Positions 11,130 to 25,203 are shown, numbered from the stretch's first letter. The stretch is DNA of 64,000 nucleotides from Macrotis lagotis (GCF_037893015.1 NC_133660.1:165604283-165668282), one strand, 5' to 3'. Notes: generated by a model not told the origin, from the sequence alone. Numbers and translations are program-made.

Positions 11130-11560
11130 GAGAATTTTTAAAGAGCATTTGGTCAAACTCATTTTACCTGAGAAAACTGAGGTACCACAAGATGTTAGGT
11201 TACTCTCCCAAGGTCATATGTTTATTAGACCAAGATTCAAACCCATGTTCTTTGACTCTTAAATTCAAAATTCTTCATGTTTGTCCTTCATTTTTGAAAA
11301 AGATCTCATCAGGGAGGTGATGCCATAACAACCATAGGAATTGGATTTGAGTGAGGGGGTGCTGGGCTGTCACCAGTTTCCCTCTCTCCTGCAGTCACCT
11401 GGGTCCAGTGGGGGACTGGAGATGGCTCTGGTTGTGAGGCAATCAGGGTTAGGTGACTTGCCTGAGATCATACAGCTAGTACATCAAATTTCTGAGGCTG
11501 GATTAGAACTCTTGTCCCCGATTCTAAGGCCAATGATTTTAAATTCTTCCCCACATTATC
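11130..11560 (-). repeat. MIR-like fragments, antisense
   Basis: 'gagaaaactgaggtaccac', 'cccaaggtcatatg', then a second run 'ggttaggtgacttgcctgag', 'ctgaggctggattagaactc'. Decayed reverse MIR/CORE-SINE pieces. Confidence 0.5.
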
Positions 11561-12394
11561 TATTAATAACATTTTGAATCATTTATTTACAAACTATGTC
11601 TCTTTTGCCATTGCTGTCTTATCCCCCCCCCAACTTTTATTCCTGAACTACTTCCTCGGGCTCAAGTATTACATCAGGAATGGGACAGTCGGTTTTATTC
11701 TTCAATCCACCAGTCCTCCACTTCTCTGAGGGACACAAGATCACTCTGTGGACCACCGCGTAGAAGCAGAACTATGATCTGGAGAAGAGTTATTCCAATG
11801 ATTCTGTCTTTGGGATGAGTTGACTTTTTTATCCTAAGTCCACCAAAAAGTTGCTTCTCTATTTTCCCCACTGTATTTCCCTCCACTCATTCATTGTATT
11901 CTCTCTCTCCTTTCATCCTGGCCCAAAGTATGTTGTATCTGGGTCCCCTCCCCCACAATCTTCCCTCTCTTCTGTCACCTATCCCCCCCTCATCCCGTCC
12001 CTTTCATCTCATTTTTCTCCAGGGTAAGACAGGTTTCTATACCCCTTAAGTGTGTATGAGCCATTTCGGATGAGATGCCCCCTCCCCTCCATTTTAAAAG
12101 CTTTTTCTCGCCTCTTCTGTGATATTTCTCAGCCCCTTCTTCCTGCCAGCCCTTCCCTGCATCACCCATTGCTCTTATTTCTCAATCTGTCACTCGGAAT
12201 CAGAGTCTGGGGCAGGGAGGGCCCAAATATTTTCGGAAACAAAAATAATTTAACAAAAAAGGAAAAAGGTGTGTTTTGCTCCTAGTTTTTCGGAGCCGCT
12301 GGCCCTGGGTGCCCCGTGCTGGGCCCTGGCAGGCTCAGCATCCTCACGGGGCCCCGCTGGGCCAGGCCCGGGGCTCCCAGGCCGGCCTCCGCCC

Positions 12395-12490
12395 CAGGCC
12401 AGGCCCGCCCCAGGCCAGGCCCGCCCCAGGCCAGGCCCGCCCCAGGCCAGGCCCGCCCCAGGCCAGGCCCGCCCCAGGCCAGGCCCGCCC
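12395..12490 (+). repeat. 16-bp x 6 minisatellite with GC boxes
   Basis: Six perfect head-to-tail copies of CAGGCCAGGCCCGCCC, starting at 12395, 12411, 12427, 12443, 12459 and 12475. Each copy completes a CCCGCCC(C) Sp1/KLF-type GC box. As 16 is not a multiple of three, the array stays open in every frame and creates the Pro/Gly/Ala-rich spurious ORFs. Confidence 0.95.
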
Positions 12491-12665
12491 CGCCTCCCTC
12501 CTCGGGTCTCAGGGACCGCGCAGGCTCCTCCGTGGGGGGGGGGGGGGGCTGCGCGCACGCGCCGCTCGCTCTGGCCGGCCGGCCTCGGGCTCGGGCGCGA
12601 GCTGGGGCGCAGGCGCGGGGCGGGCGGGGGCTGCCTCGGGCGGGCGGGCGCGCGGGAGCGGGAAC

Positions 12666-12704
12666 ATGGCGACCACGGCGGCGGCGGCGGCCGCAGCGGA
12701 GCAG
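12666..12704 (+). CDS. SGCB: SGCB coding exon 1
   Basis: Thirteen codons, MATTAAAAAAAEQ, starting at an ATG with A at -3 and G at +4, ending at the donor GTCAGT (12705). The GCG/GCC/GCA run makes a seven-Ala tract after TT, where human has an all-Ala run. Confidence 0.93.
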
Positions 12705-15700
12705 GTCAGTCCTGTGAGAGCGGCGCGTGCCCCGAGGCCGGGGTCGGGGGTCGCGGCTTCTCCCCGCAGCCGCCTGGGTGCCCCGCGGGGTGTGGGGGGG
12801 GGGCCGGAGCTGCGGCGAGGCGGGGGAGGGGCGGCGGCGCCGGGCCGGGGCGGGGGAGGGGAGGGGCGCCCCGCCCTCCCGGCCTGCCCCGCGGCCGCCC
12901 TCCTCGCTTCCGGGGGCGCCGCCTCCTAATATGGACGGAGCTCTCGTGCCAAGAGCCTTTTCTGTCATAAATGGAAATCCTCCTTAAAGCTTCCCCCTTT
13001 TGTTCTTTAAAAAATGGAAAAAAAATTAAAAAATAGAATGTGACCGTTATCGGGGAATGTAATCTTATATTAGTGAAAAATGTAAAATGTTTTTAAGATT
13101 TTATTTGAGTTTTACAATTTTCCCCTAATCTTACTCCCTCCCCCCACCCCATAGAAGGCAATTTGCCAGTCTTTTTATTTAAAGATTTTATTTTGAGTGT
13201 TTTTCCATTTCTTTTTATTAAAAATTTTATTTCGAGTTTTACAATTTTCCCCTAATCTTACTTCCCTCCCCCCACCCCATAGAAGGCAATTTGCCCGTCT
13301 TTTTATTTAAAGATTTTATTTATTTTGAGTGTTTTTTTCATTTCTTTCTTTTTTTATTAAAAAATTTATTTTGAGTTTTACAATTTCCCCCCTAATCTTA
13401 CTTCCTTCCTCCCACCCCACCCCCAAGGCAATTTGCCAGTCTTTTACATTGTTTCTATGGTTTACATTGATCCAAATTGAGTGTGATGAGAGAGAAATCA
13501 TATCCTTAAGGAAGAAACATAAAGTATGAGAAATAGCAAGATCAGACAAGAAGATATCAGCTTTTGTAAGATTTTATTTATTTTTGTTTTACAGTTTTCC
13601 CCCCTTAATCTTGCCTCCCTCTCCCACCCCCCACAAAAGGCAATTTGTCAGTCTTTACATTGTTTCCAGGGTATACATTGATCCAAATTGAGTGTGATGA
13701 GAGAGAAATCATATCCTTAAAAGACAGCAAGATCAGACAATAAGAAAAATGTAAAAACTTTGATCCTTAATTCCAGTTCATATGAAAACTTTTTTTTATT
13801 TATTTTATTTTTATTTTATTAAGTAGTTCCACGACTCATTTTTTTTTTATTCTGTACATAAAGAATTTAAGTCATGGATTCAGTTCTCCCCAAGCAGATG
13901 CTTCTTAGATTTGTTTGTCAGGTTCTAACTTCTCTCCTGACCTGCAGTTTCATATATATTCAGCTGTCTTTTGGAACATTTAAACTGGATGTCTCAAGTT
14001 CATTGACTGAAATCGTTATCTTTTCTCTCAAATCTCCTCTCTTACTAATTTCCATATTACTGTTGAGGATAACATCATCTTCCCAGTCACTCAGACTCAC
14101 AACCTTGGTGTCATCCTCAGCTCCTCATTCTCACCACCTCTCTCCAATCTGTTGATAATACATTCAGATCATCTCTCAAAGATACCTACCCCCTTCTCTC
14201 TTCTGATACTACCGTCATCCCGGTACAAGCCGTCATCCCCTCACACCAGGACTCATGGGCTACAGGGTCTCCCTGCTCCAAGTTTCCTCACTAGGATACA
14301 TTCTCTGCTCAGTTCTCTCTTTCTTCCTCTCTTTCTTTCTTTCTTTTAAAGGTTTTTGCAAGGTAAATTGGGTTAAGTGGCTTGCTTAGGGTCACAGCTA
14401 GATAATTATTAAGTGTCTGAGGCTGGATTTGAACTCATGTACTCCTGACTCCAGGGCCAGTGCTCTATCCACTGCACCACCTAGTCCCCCTCACTTTCTT
14501 AATAAACTCCAAAGGCACCCTATTACTTCCAGGATCAAATATAAAAATCCTCTATTGGTGTTCCAAATCGTTCATATCCTGACCTCTTCCCTCTCTTTCC
14601 AGGCTTCTTCTACCTTTCTACCCTCCACATAGTATGTGATCCAATGATACTGGCTTCCTTATTCTTCCTTGAACAGGCTACTTCACCCCTGGACTCCCAA
14701 GCATTTTCTATGATCAATATGTTTCTGATACAGGTTCTTGGTTAGCTAAGAAGTTTGTACTCTACTTTTTGTTCTGTTCTGTTTTCTCCAGTATAAGCGG
14801 ATCTTTCTTTGAGCTCCCCCAATCTCTTGAATCCTAGAGCAGGGCTGTTCAATCTTACTTTTATAAGTTTTCATTAAAACAAGAGAAAATCTATTTTGAT
14901 TTTGCCATTTTAGTGAGAACTTTGTGGTAGATCAGCTTTGTGTAAGGTGGGCTTCTTACTAAAGCATTTAGTAAACCCACAGGCTGGCTGCATGAAATCA
15001 CCGTGGGGTCTGCCTGTGGCCTATGGGCCACATGAATAGCAAGGCTAACTGAGCCCTCTCCTCTCAAAAAAGAATAAAGAAAGTGATTTTTCATTTTTGT
15101 AGTTAGTTATTGCTACCCAAATGATCAGGTAACTTCATAATACCCTTAGGTAATCACCATTCCTCTTGTAAGCACTCAAGATCTCAAGGCCCAGTTAAGA
15201 GAACAAGATAGAACTTGGATCAGAAACAGTAATAAGACCACACACAGTTCGGTCTCGGTTACAGCCTTGGTAGGGGCTCCAGCTGAAGGCACCTTATCAG
15301 TCCCCTTGTCTATCTGCACAGCCTGCTCTTTTTCCAGCAGCCCTAAGCAGGTGTCACTGATTGCTGTTTCATTTTACTGTGTTTTCCCATTTTCCTCAGC
15401 TCTCAGAAGGGGGAGGTATCACCTATGTCCCTTCCTCTGCTCTGTTCATTTCTCATTAACCTCCAGCAAATGCTTCTTATTTTTCTGATGGACTAGTTCT
15501 CTAATGCAGCCCACAGACAAGACACCCCTGAATCTCTGTCTTACCCAAATGTTTTAATAGTCCAAAGGTTACTCCAGAGCCTTATTTTGTATACTGACTC
15601 TGCAATCTCAGACCATGTACTTTATAAGGTAAATTCTTCTTCCCGCTCCTTCTTAACTTATTGTTACATCTTTCTTTTCTGGTGCTTAAACAGAATGTTT

Positions 15701-18700
15701 CCTATCTACGTCCTTCAAATGGATTTAGACATTCAGGCAGTACTCAGTAATATATCAACCCCCTCACAGGACAGTTATTCCAGTGACCTGCGGCTGCCTC
15801 CCAAAACATTTTAGAAGGGTGAAAGAGAAGAGCCATAAACTCATCTCTGGCCCATTCATATACTAGAAAGAGGAGTAGTTGTAATCCCTGTACAAATTTT
15901 CCTGTTATTGTCCAAGACAGCACTCTCTTCCCAGTCACCAGGTATACAACCTCTGTCATCTCAACTCCCCATTCCCCCCATGCATCCAAATCATTGACCA
16001 AATCTTCTGCCTCAACATTTCTTTGTCCACAATATCCCTCAAATAAGTCCTCTTCCTCTATTCATATAATCACCATCCTAGTTCAGGCCTTTAGTACTTC
16101 TCACCAATCTCCCTATCACAGATCTCTCCCCATTTGAGTTCATTCCTCATACAAATATCAAATTAAAATATACCTGTGAATGACCATATAACTCTTCCCC
16201 CTCACATTGAGTATAAACTCTAACAACCCCCTATTACCTCTTGCATCAGTTATAAGCTCCTGTTTTGTATTTAAAGCCTGGTCCTTTCCAGCCTCCCTAT
16301 CTTCTCAGGCATTACTCTCCTTAACATTATTCACCACTCATTCTTAGGATTCAGCTCAAAATCAACTCATAGTTCTCTGCAGTTGAATGACAAAGTAGGT
16401 TTTACCTACAGCATTATATGCCTGTGGACATTTTAACCTATCCCAGTACAAAACTACATATGCATAGGATGACCAATGAGAGTAAAAAAAGCAGAATATA
16501 GCAAATTATGGATGTGAACCTTCTACTCTATATTAACATAATAGAGTGCCTAACTACTGTAAAAGCAGGATATACAAAATCCACTTTTTCATTACTAGTG
16601 AAAATTCCAATTGGTAGTTAAACTTAGCACTTATGCATGAATTCATATACTTATTAACTTGATATTGTTTTGATTATCTAGCAAAGTTCCAATGGTCCTG
16701 TAAAGAAGTCTATGCGAGAGAAGGCTGTTGAACGAAGAAATGTTAATAAAGAGCATAACAGTAACTTTAAAGCTGGATATATTCCAATTGATGAAGATCG
16801 GCTCCATAAAACTGGCCTGAGGGGGAGAAAGGGCAATTTAGCCATCTGTGTGATTGTTCTCCTTTTTATCTTGGCTGTCATCAATTTAATTGTGAGTAAA
16901 ACATATAGAATGTATTGTTTTCCATTATTAACATAAAGCATTCATTTATTCCTTTGGTTTTCAGGCTGAACTGTTTTCCTGATTTCTCATAAGACAGATA
17001 GGATAAGGGAGGTTGGGCAACTAGTCCTATGTCACAAGGCTAGTGAGTTGTGTAAAATAATTAGGATTTGAACTTAAATTTTGGAATAATAGAGTCAGAA
17101 ATAGAAGGGAATTCTTTGGGGCACTTAATCCAACTCCTTTATTTTATAGATAAACTAAATTTAAAAGAAGTTAAAAGGCTAGGTAGTCTTTTAGGTAGGA
17201 AACAGAGCTCAATTTTTGGATCCAGATCCTCTATTTCCAAATCCAATACATTTTCTAGTGTACTGGACTACTCCCCAAGAATACTTTTGCAGTTTCGAGT
17301 GCTGTATTCTTTCCACATCATCTTGGATTAACTGTCTAATAATAAGTAAGTATTCCTTGGGAAATTACTTAATAAGAAGAGATAAATGTAATGGAACATT
17401 AGTATACCATAAGAAACATTTAATATGAACAATTCAGAAAAAACTGGGAATAATTGTTTCAGTTTTTACAAAGAGAAGAAAGAACCAGTAAGAGACCAGT
17501 ATACACAATGACCACAATAATGTAAAGGTAAATAATATAAAAAGGCAGCTGAACTCACTTCAAATACAGTGACCAATATTAATTGCAAAAGACAAATAAT
17601 GAAACAACTTACTGGTGTAAAATGTACATATTATGGAAATACATGTAACAAGATTATGCATGTATAACCTATGTCAGATTATTTGCTATCCTAAGGTGGG
17701 AGGGAGAAAACTATAAAAATGAATGTTGTAAATTATCTCTACATATAATTGGGAATGTATAAATAATGTACAGATATTTTTTAAAGTAAATGTTGTCATG
17801 CCATTTCCACATATTTTATATCTCTCACTATTTACTTTTCATTCATCTTAGTATTTATGCATACATTTTCCCTTCCTAGTTACATTTAACATGTAGACCG
17901 ATTTCTTTGTATTTTTTTACAATTTTCATGTTTATTACTTATATGTTATTCTTTATATGTCATTTCTATGATCATGACAATTGTATCTCATTTCTTTTAG
18001 AAAGTACTTACTTCTTTTTTGTTTGTTTTCTTTAAGAAGATTTATAGTTTTTTCCTCTTAGTTACATCTGATGTTACTCTAAATGTAATACTGAGTTTCT
18101 CCTACTTTTTTAGATAACACTTGTTATCTGGGCTGTGATCCGAATTGGACCCAATGGCTGTGACAGTATGGAATTCCATGAGAGTGGTTTGCTGCGATTT
18201 AAACAAGTGTCTGATATGGGAGTTATTCATCCTCTTTATAAGAGCACTGTGGGAGGCAGACGTAATGAAAATTTGGTTATCACTGGCAATAATCAACCAG
18301 TAAGTTATCACACTAAAGCAAAAATGGGAATGGGATATTAGGGATAAATTATTTATGATTAAGTGTATGCTAATTTTTATTAATAAACGGGGAGTGATGA
18401 ACATTAAACCATATGAACACTTTAGTCTCTTCCAGCTCTATGATTTGTGAGGTTTTTTATGAATAATATTGAAGCCAAAATTTTTTTCTATGGAAGATCC
18501 ATAAACATTTGTTTTTACTGGAAAGTCTAATCTTAAAGGGGAAACATGATGTTTCCTTTAAATTCCTTAATTTATTCCCTTCTTTTCCTATGGAGAGTTT
18601 CACTGATAAAAAATTATTAAGAATATACATTTGTGGTGGCACAGTGGAGAGAGCACCTCCCTGGAGTCAGGAGGAACCTGAGTTCAAATCATGCCTCAGG

Positions 18701-18765
18701 CATGTAATAATTACCTAGCTGTGTGACATTGGGCAAGTCATTTAACCCCATTGCCTTGCAAAAAG

Positions 18766-18817
<52 letters not shown>

Positions 18818-21800
18818 TCTCATTCTCTACTTCTACTGAAGATGAATGTACCTTAACTGGTCCAGAAAACTTAAACTGCTTCAGGACTCTTCCTGACATA
18901 GCTTATTTCCAAGTATTTGTTATCTTACAGTCTTTTTCCTATGCAAAACTTCCAGCACAACAGATGTCTCTCCATCACCCTAATGCCAAAGAGCCATGAA
19001 CTATGTGTTTTGTGTCTCATTCTCTATCCCCTTCCCCATTACGCAAGTACACAAGATAACCTTTTATAGCACCTCCTTTTCCATATAGGGCAAATTTGGG
19101 GCTGCAGTCTTTAGTCTGTTTAAAGATGTTTTATAATTCCATGGGTTTTGTTTATTATAATGTTTTAAAACCATATTCACCATAAAGTATGTTTCTATAG
19201 ATTGTTTTTCAGCAAGGAACAACGAAACTCAGTGTAGAAAAGAACAAAACTTCTATTACAAGTGACATTGGCATGCAGTTTTTTGACCCAAGGACTCAAA
19301 ATATTTTATTCAGTACAGACTATGAAACCCACGAATTTCATTTGCCAAGTGGAGTAAAGAGCTTGAATGTACAAAAAGCATCTACTGAAAGGGTATGTCT
19401 TTTATCTTTGTTTTTTATATGAATAATATAATTGTTATTCTTTAAAATGGAAGTATGGTTTTATGTAATTTAGCATCGTACAAGGATCCTTAGTTTAATA
19501 CAGAGAGAAGAATCCTGGGCTATATTTCTTTTGGTAAGTCACTCAGTCTCTTTCTACTTCAGTTTCCTCATCTTCAAAATAGAAAACATTGTATCTACCT
19601 TACAGAATTCCCAGGGATATTCTTCCTTTTGAAATAAAAATTAATGATTCACAAATATAATGACTATGATAATAATTTTTAATAATTCTTTATAAACCAT
19701 ATTTTAACACTTTTTTGTTTTTGTTTTTTTTCAGATTACCAGTAATGCTACAAGTGACTTAAATATAAAAGTTGATGGACGTGCCATTGTCCGTGGAAAT
19801 GAAGGTGTATTCATTATGGGAAAAACCATTGAATTTCACGTGGGTGGTAATATGGAATTAAAAGCTGTAAGTATATGTGCTAAAAGAACTTTAGAAAATT
19901 ATTTCATTATGAAAATTAAAAATTTAAGACTTCATTCCCTTTCTTTTGTTATTGTTAAATTTCCAAATTTTAAGAAATCAAAAATAAATAATTTGAAATG
20001 ACCTGTTCCCATACACAGTTGCAGTTTTCACAGCATAAGAGAACAAATGGTAAATTTATAAAATATATTTCTGGTTGCATATCCATTATTAAGATGAATA
20101 GTTTTTTTAAAAAATGTCATTGATCACATGCATCTACAGGAAATTAAATTATTTCTAAAGTATATTTGAATTTTATAACTTTTGTGTTTCATACTGGAAA
20201 GCTGGGGTTATCAAGCATTTTCACACACTCACAATTCTAACCAAAACATATTTATTCACTGTTTCATTTATGAATTCCTTCTCTTATAATTCCTAGTTTC
20301 CTTAAAAGTTCTGGTTAAGTTTCATCTTCTACCTGAGACCTTTGATGATTTCTCCCATTACTGTCTGTCTTCCACTCCCACCTTGTCTTTATAGATTTAG
20401 TGATTTCTAGTAGAATATAGGGAGTGTTTCATCTGGGTCTTTATATCCTCAGTATTTAGTACAGAACTGAGTAGAGAGTAAACACTAAATGCTTGTTGAA
20501 TCATAAACCATCAATTAATTTGTTTGTTTATTTAACCATATTAATAATAACATATAAATTATAATAAAATCATTGATAAAAAATTAATCATAGTCCAGGG
20601 ATTTTGCTGGATATTAATGATACAGAGACAAACCTGAAACAAGTCTCCCCTTAAGAGTCTTAAACTCTCCTGATGGGGAAAAACAGCCACACTACAGTAC
20701 ACACAATATACACTATTACAATACATATTCAAAGTAAATGGGAAGTAATTTCAGGGGAGAGAGATACTAAGAATTAGGGGGAATCAGGAAAGACCTTATT
20801 TAGAAGATAGGAGATTCAGATGGAGGTGAGGAGACAACCTGTCAAAGGTTTGGAGATATGGGAGAGGGTATCTCCTATATAGGAAATAGCAAGTAGGTGG
20901 ATTTGGCTGGAGCATTGAGTGTATAAAAAGAATGATATCAACCAATAAGTACTTATTAAATAATTGTTCCTGTGCTAGATATTGAAGATAGAAGTACAAT
21001 GATCAAGTTCTGTTTGCAAGGAGCTAAATTTCTATGGAGAAAACACAAAGGATTTATCTTAGTGCAGTTCTGAGTTTTAAGAACTTATTCTATAAAATGG
21101 ATGTTTTTATTTTATTTTATCTCTTATAATTACACAAGGATAGAGATGTCATAAGAAAAGAGCTGGACTATTTTTCCTTTGGTAAATCACTTAATCTCTT
21201 TCAGCTCAGTTTCCTCAGTTACAAATAGATATCATAATATGTCTTTATAAAACTCCCTCTTTGCTTTAAGAGCTTAACACTGCACTATGACTTGTGAGAT
21301 ACCCTTCAAAACAAGATAGCTTGAGGAAGCTATAGCAGCTGTTGGCATCAGAAAAAATTTCATGATGTTATAATATAAATCTTCCTGGATTTGCTTCTTT
21401 CACTTTACATCACTTCTTATTTATCTTTCAGTATCCTCTTTAAAATCATCTATTTCTTCATTTCTTAATAACACAGTATTCCATCACATTCAAATACAAC
21501 CATTTATTCCTCAGTCATTGAGCATCTAAGAGCTACTATAAATGTTTTTGTACATATAGGACCTTTTTCCTATTTTTTTAAAATCATTAAAGTTGTATAA
21601 GGTATGAACTTTTTAGTAACTTATTTGTTTATAATTCTAAATTGATTTCCAGAATGGTTGTACCCTTCACAAGTCCCACTAATAGTGCATCATTGTACCT
21701 ATTTTTCTACATCCTCTCTGACACTTACTTTTTCCTTTTTTTTGTCATCTTTGCCAGTCTGACAGGTATGAGTTGCTTTAATCTGCATTTCAGAATGAGT

Positions 21801-24800
21801 AATGATAGCTGTCATTTAATAATAAACTAAATGTAATAATAATAATGAATGGAAATGAAATGAGCAGAACACAGAATAATTTATACAATAACAGCCCTGA
21901 AAAGACAACAACTTTGAATGCTGTAAAAACTATGTTCCATGTCATGATCCATCCATGATTCTAAAATCTAAAGGATCAGTGATGAAAACATACTATCTCC
22001 TCCCTGGCAGAGGTGACAGATTTAAAGTATATTATTGGGGCGGCTAGGTGGCGCAGTGGATAAAGCACCGGCCCTGGAGTCAGGAGTACCTGGGTTCAGA
22101 TCCGGTCTCAGACACTTAATAATTACCTAGCTGTGTGACCTTGGGCAAGCCACTTAACCCCATTTGCCTTGCAAAAATCTAAAAAAATTTAAAAAAATTT
22201 TAAAAAAATAAAGTATACTATGCAATCTATTTTGCATATGTAATCACAGAGGGGATTTATTTTGCTTGACTATTTGCTGTTTGTTATAAGAAGTCTTGGA
22301 GGTTTTTTTGGTTATATTTGTTATAAGAAGTCTGGGGTTTTTTTTCCAGTATAAGGGGCTAACCAATTTGGTTAAATTAAAAAAAAAATTTTAAATACAG
22401 ATGAGATCACTATTTTTAGTTTCACAAGAGGCTTTTCATAGAGTGGCAAAATTTATAAAGGTTTGTGATGTAAAAACAAAACACATCAATAAAACTAAAA
22501 AAAAGCAAGTAACATTTGGGCTGTTTTGAAGGAAGAAAGGAGGAATTCTGTGAGATAGAGGTGGAAGTACTTTCTAGGTATGTAGGGCAATTCAAAGGCA
22601 TGGATTCAAAGGCAATTCAAAGGAGATGGAAGTGATGGGAATATTGTGGTATGAATGAACTTGAAGGAGAGTTTGCCTAAATTAAAGAATACAATCGAGG
22701 TAATAATGTACACTGAGGTTGGAAAGGTTGGGCCAAGGTTGTGAGAGGATTTAAAAGCTAGTCAGAGAAGTTTATATTTTATCTAAGAGGCTATAAAGAG
22801 CCACTAGAATTTATTGAATAGAGGCTATGCCTTAGAAAAATCACTTTATTAGCAGTATGAAGGATAGACTGAAAGTGGGGAGAGACTTGAAACAAGGAGA
22901 CCAATTAGGTACTTCCCAGGGACCTCTTCTCTAAATCATGTTTCTAAATAATATACAATTTGCCAAATTAAAAGAAAACTAATTCTGTTATAGTTATCAA
23001 AATATTAAAAAAAAATTTGTGGACCTTAGATTCAGAGTACCTGATTTAGGCAAAACTTATAAGGACCCAATCAAAGGTCTTTGAATAGAGAGAAGAGATT
23101 GGAGCTAGGCACGTGTAGAGTGGAAAGATTTAATAGCTAATTAGGGATGTGAGAGAATATGGAGTTGAGGACAACAAAGGTTACAAATCTGTAACATTAG
23201 AAGGATCAGAAAGTTTGTAAAGGGGGACTTTTGGAGGAAAGATAAATACTGTTTTGGACTTTTTCTATTTAATATGCTATATATCTGGGAAGGTAGGCTA
23301 GAGCCAAACTGTAAAAGCTTTTGAATGCCAAGCAGGAGTAAACCACTGGAGAGTAGGAGATCATGATCAGTTGTGCTTTAGGAATAGTAATTTGGGAGCT
23401 CTGTGGAGAAGGAACTGGAGAGAGCAGATCCATTCTGTAGGCAGCATTGAGGCATCAATTCACAAGATGTCCAAAAAAATATAAAATACTAAAGGCTTGG
23501 AAAGAACCTTGGACTTACTAATAATGAGAAAAAAGGCAACTGAAAAAAAATGTTAACATGTATAAACCAATATGCTTCTCTCCCATCTATATAAAATGTT
23601 TATGAGAATAATCTACATAAAAGTTAAGAATAGTCAGGGCTTTTGAAAGTAATACAGTTACTAGCTTCCAGAAAAATCAGTTACAGAGTAAGACAAAAGA
23701 CCTGGATATTCTATTCATGGCTCCTTAAACATTTCATTCTCCATTTTTGAAAATGGAAATAATTTTGTTATTTTAATCTTTAGATTTTATTTTTTTTTTT
23801 TTTTGCAAGGCAATGGGGTTAAGTGGCTTGCCCAAGGCCACACAGCTAGGTAATTATTAAGTGTCTGAGGTCACATTTGAACTCAGGTACTCCTGACTCC
23901 AGGGCCAGTGCTCTATCCACTGCACCACCTAGCTGCCCCTGTTATTTTAATCTTTAAAGTACATTAGCACTTCAATGGAGAAATAATACTTTAGCTATGA
24001 AATAGTAGAAAAGCATGTTGTATCTGTAGTTAAATAAAAACAAATCAAATTTAAAGACATATGGGAATAATAGTGAATAACTTAAAATTCCTAATATACT
24101 GGTTAAGAATAAGAACATAAGAGATTAAATTTGCCACTAGGTGGCAGAATCTGTATGCAATTTAAAAATCACCTCATTTGTTCTAAGATACAGATAAAGA
24201 AATCTGAGTGAAGCAACAGCATTAATTTTAAAAACAATTTTTAAATAACCTTTTACTAATATTTTCATTCAGGATCTAACTTTAAGGAGCACTATAACAT
24301 CATTGCTAGAGAACTAGTCCCAGAACAGAGCTAGCCTCAGTATGACCTCTCACAGACAGGCCACAGTATCACCCTGGAAAGCCACTGGGTCTCCCAGTGA
24401 TCTAGGCAGCTCTGGAGGCCATGAATTGAAGAACAATTGTCCCTAAAGGGAGTTTCATGATCCAGAATTCTTTACATCAATAAAATCACAAGATCGTGTT
24501 TAACACAATCTTAGAAGTCTGTGTATCTGCCAAAAACCAGAGGAAATGCATGACTTCCATACTTAAGTGTGTTGTGTTGCCAGTATGTTTGAGCATGCAT
24601 ATTCCTTTTTTATATACAATTAGGAGTTTATTAAATAACTATATTAAACTTTTGTTACCAGATTTATCTAATTATTACAGAAGAAAACTTTCTCTTTTTA
24701 GATCAAGAATCTTTGATGACAAGAGTGATACTAAGAAAGGGTCAGAAGTTCAAATGCGCAACCCTTTCAGGTCCAAAATACTAATTATTGTCAAAATTAT

Positions 24801-25203
24801 AGATTAATTTGGCTAAACAGGATGAAACATAGGACTATTAAGACTTTAAAAGTGTTATGACAATATCTTCCTGAAATTCTGTAGTGAAAAATTAACTTTA
24901 TTTCTAACAGATTATAATCAAAATAGTCTTCACATAAATCTAGTTCACTTCATAATATAATACTCTATCAGGGTCCCACAGAAATAATCATAAGATGGTT
25001 TGGGAAGCAATAGGTTGGAAAAAGGTCTAGTCTGTACCAAATTTTGTTTGGATTGTTGATACTTAAATATATTAAACTGTTTTTAATCCTCTCTGTAATT
25101 GTAACAAAGCTATATAGTAATTAAATCATTTCCCTGACCAAGAAGAAAAACATGTTTTGTCATAGTTATCAAAATCATTTTGCTAATTTTTATTTTTACT
25201 AGT

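Larger units (their letters stand above)
12280..12960 (+). promoter_or_regulatory. SGCB: CpG-island promoter of SGCB
   Basis: The only strongly CpG-rich island in the window, very GC-rich, spanning the SGCB start codon and the start of intron 1. It includes the GC-box minisatellite (12395-12490) and a 15-G run (12534-12548). I see no TATA box, as expected for a broadly expressed gene. Several long open frames overlap here in all frames; they are a by-product of GC richness. Confidence 0.8.
12705..16681 (+). other. SGCB: SGCB intron 1
   Basis: About 4.0 kb. Holds the L1-3'-end tandem array (13.09-13.77 kb), two L2/CR1-like LINE fragments and one antisense SINE. No other gene seen. Confidence 0.9.

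Noticed and set aside
12276..12665. In-frame open extension upstream of the SGCB ATG
   Set aside because: The frame is open for about 130 codons before the ATG but passes through the minisatellite, and the first good ATG in context is the one matching the conserved N-terminus.
12269..12987. Several overlapping 86-233 aa open frames on both strands
   Set aside because: All are Pro/Ala/Gly/Arg-rich products of a GC-rich island. The 16-bp repeat keeps every frame open. Only the 39-bp SGCB exon 1 is supported by splicing and homology.
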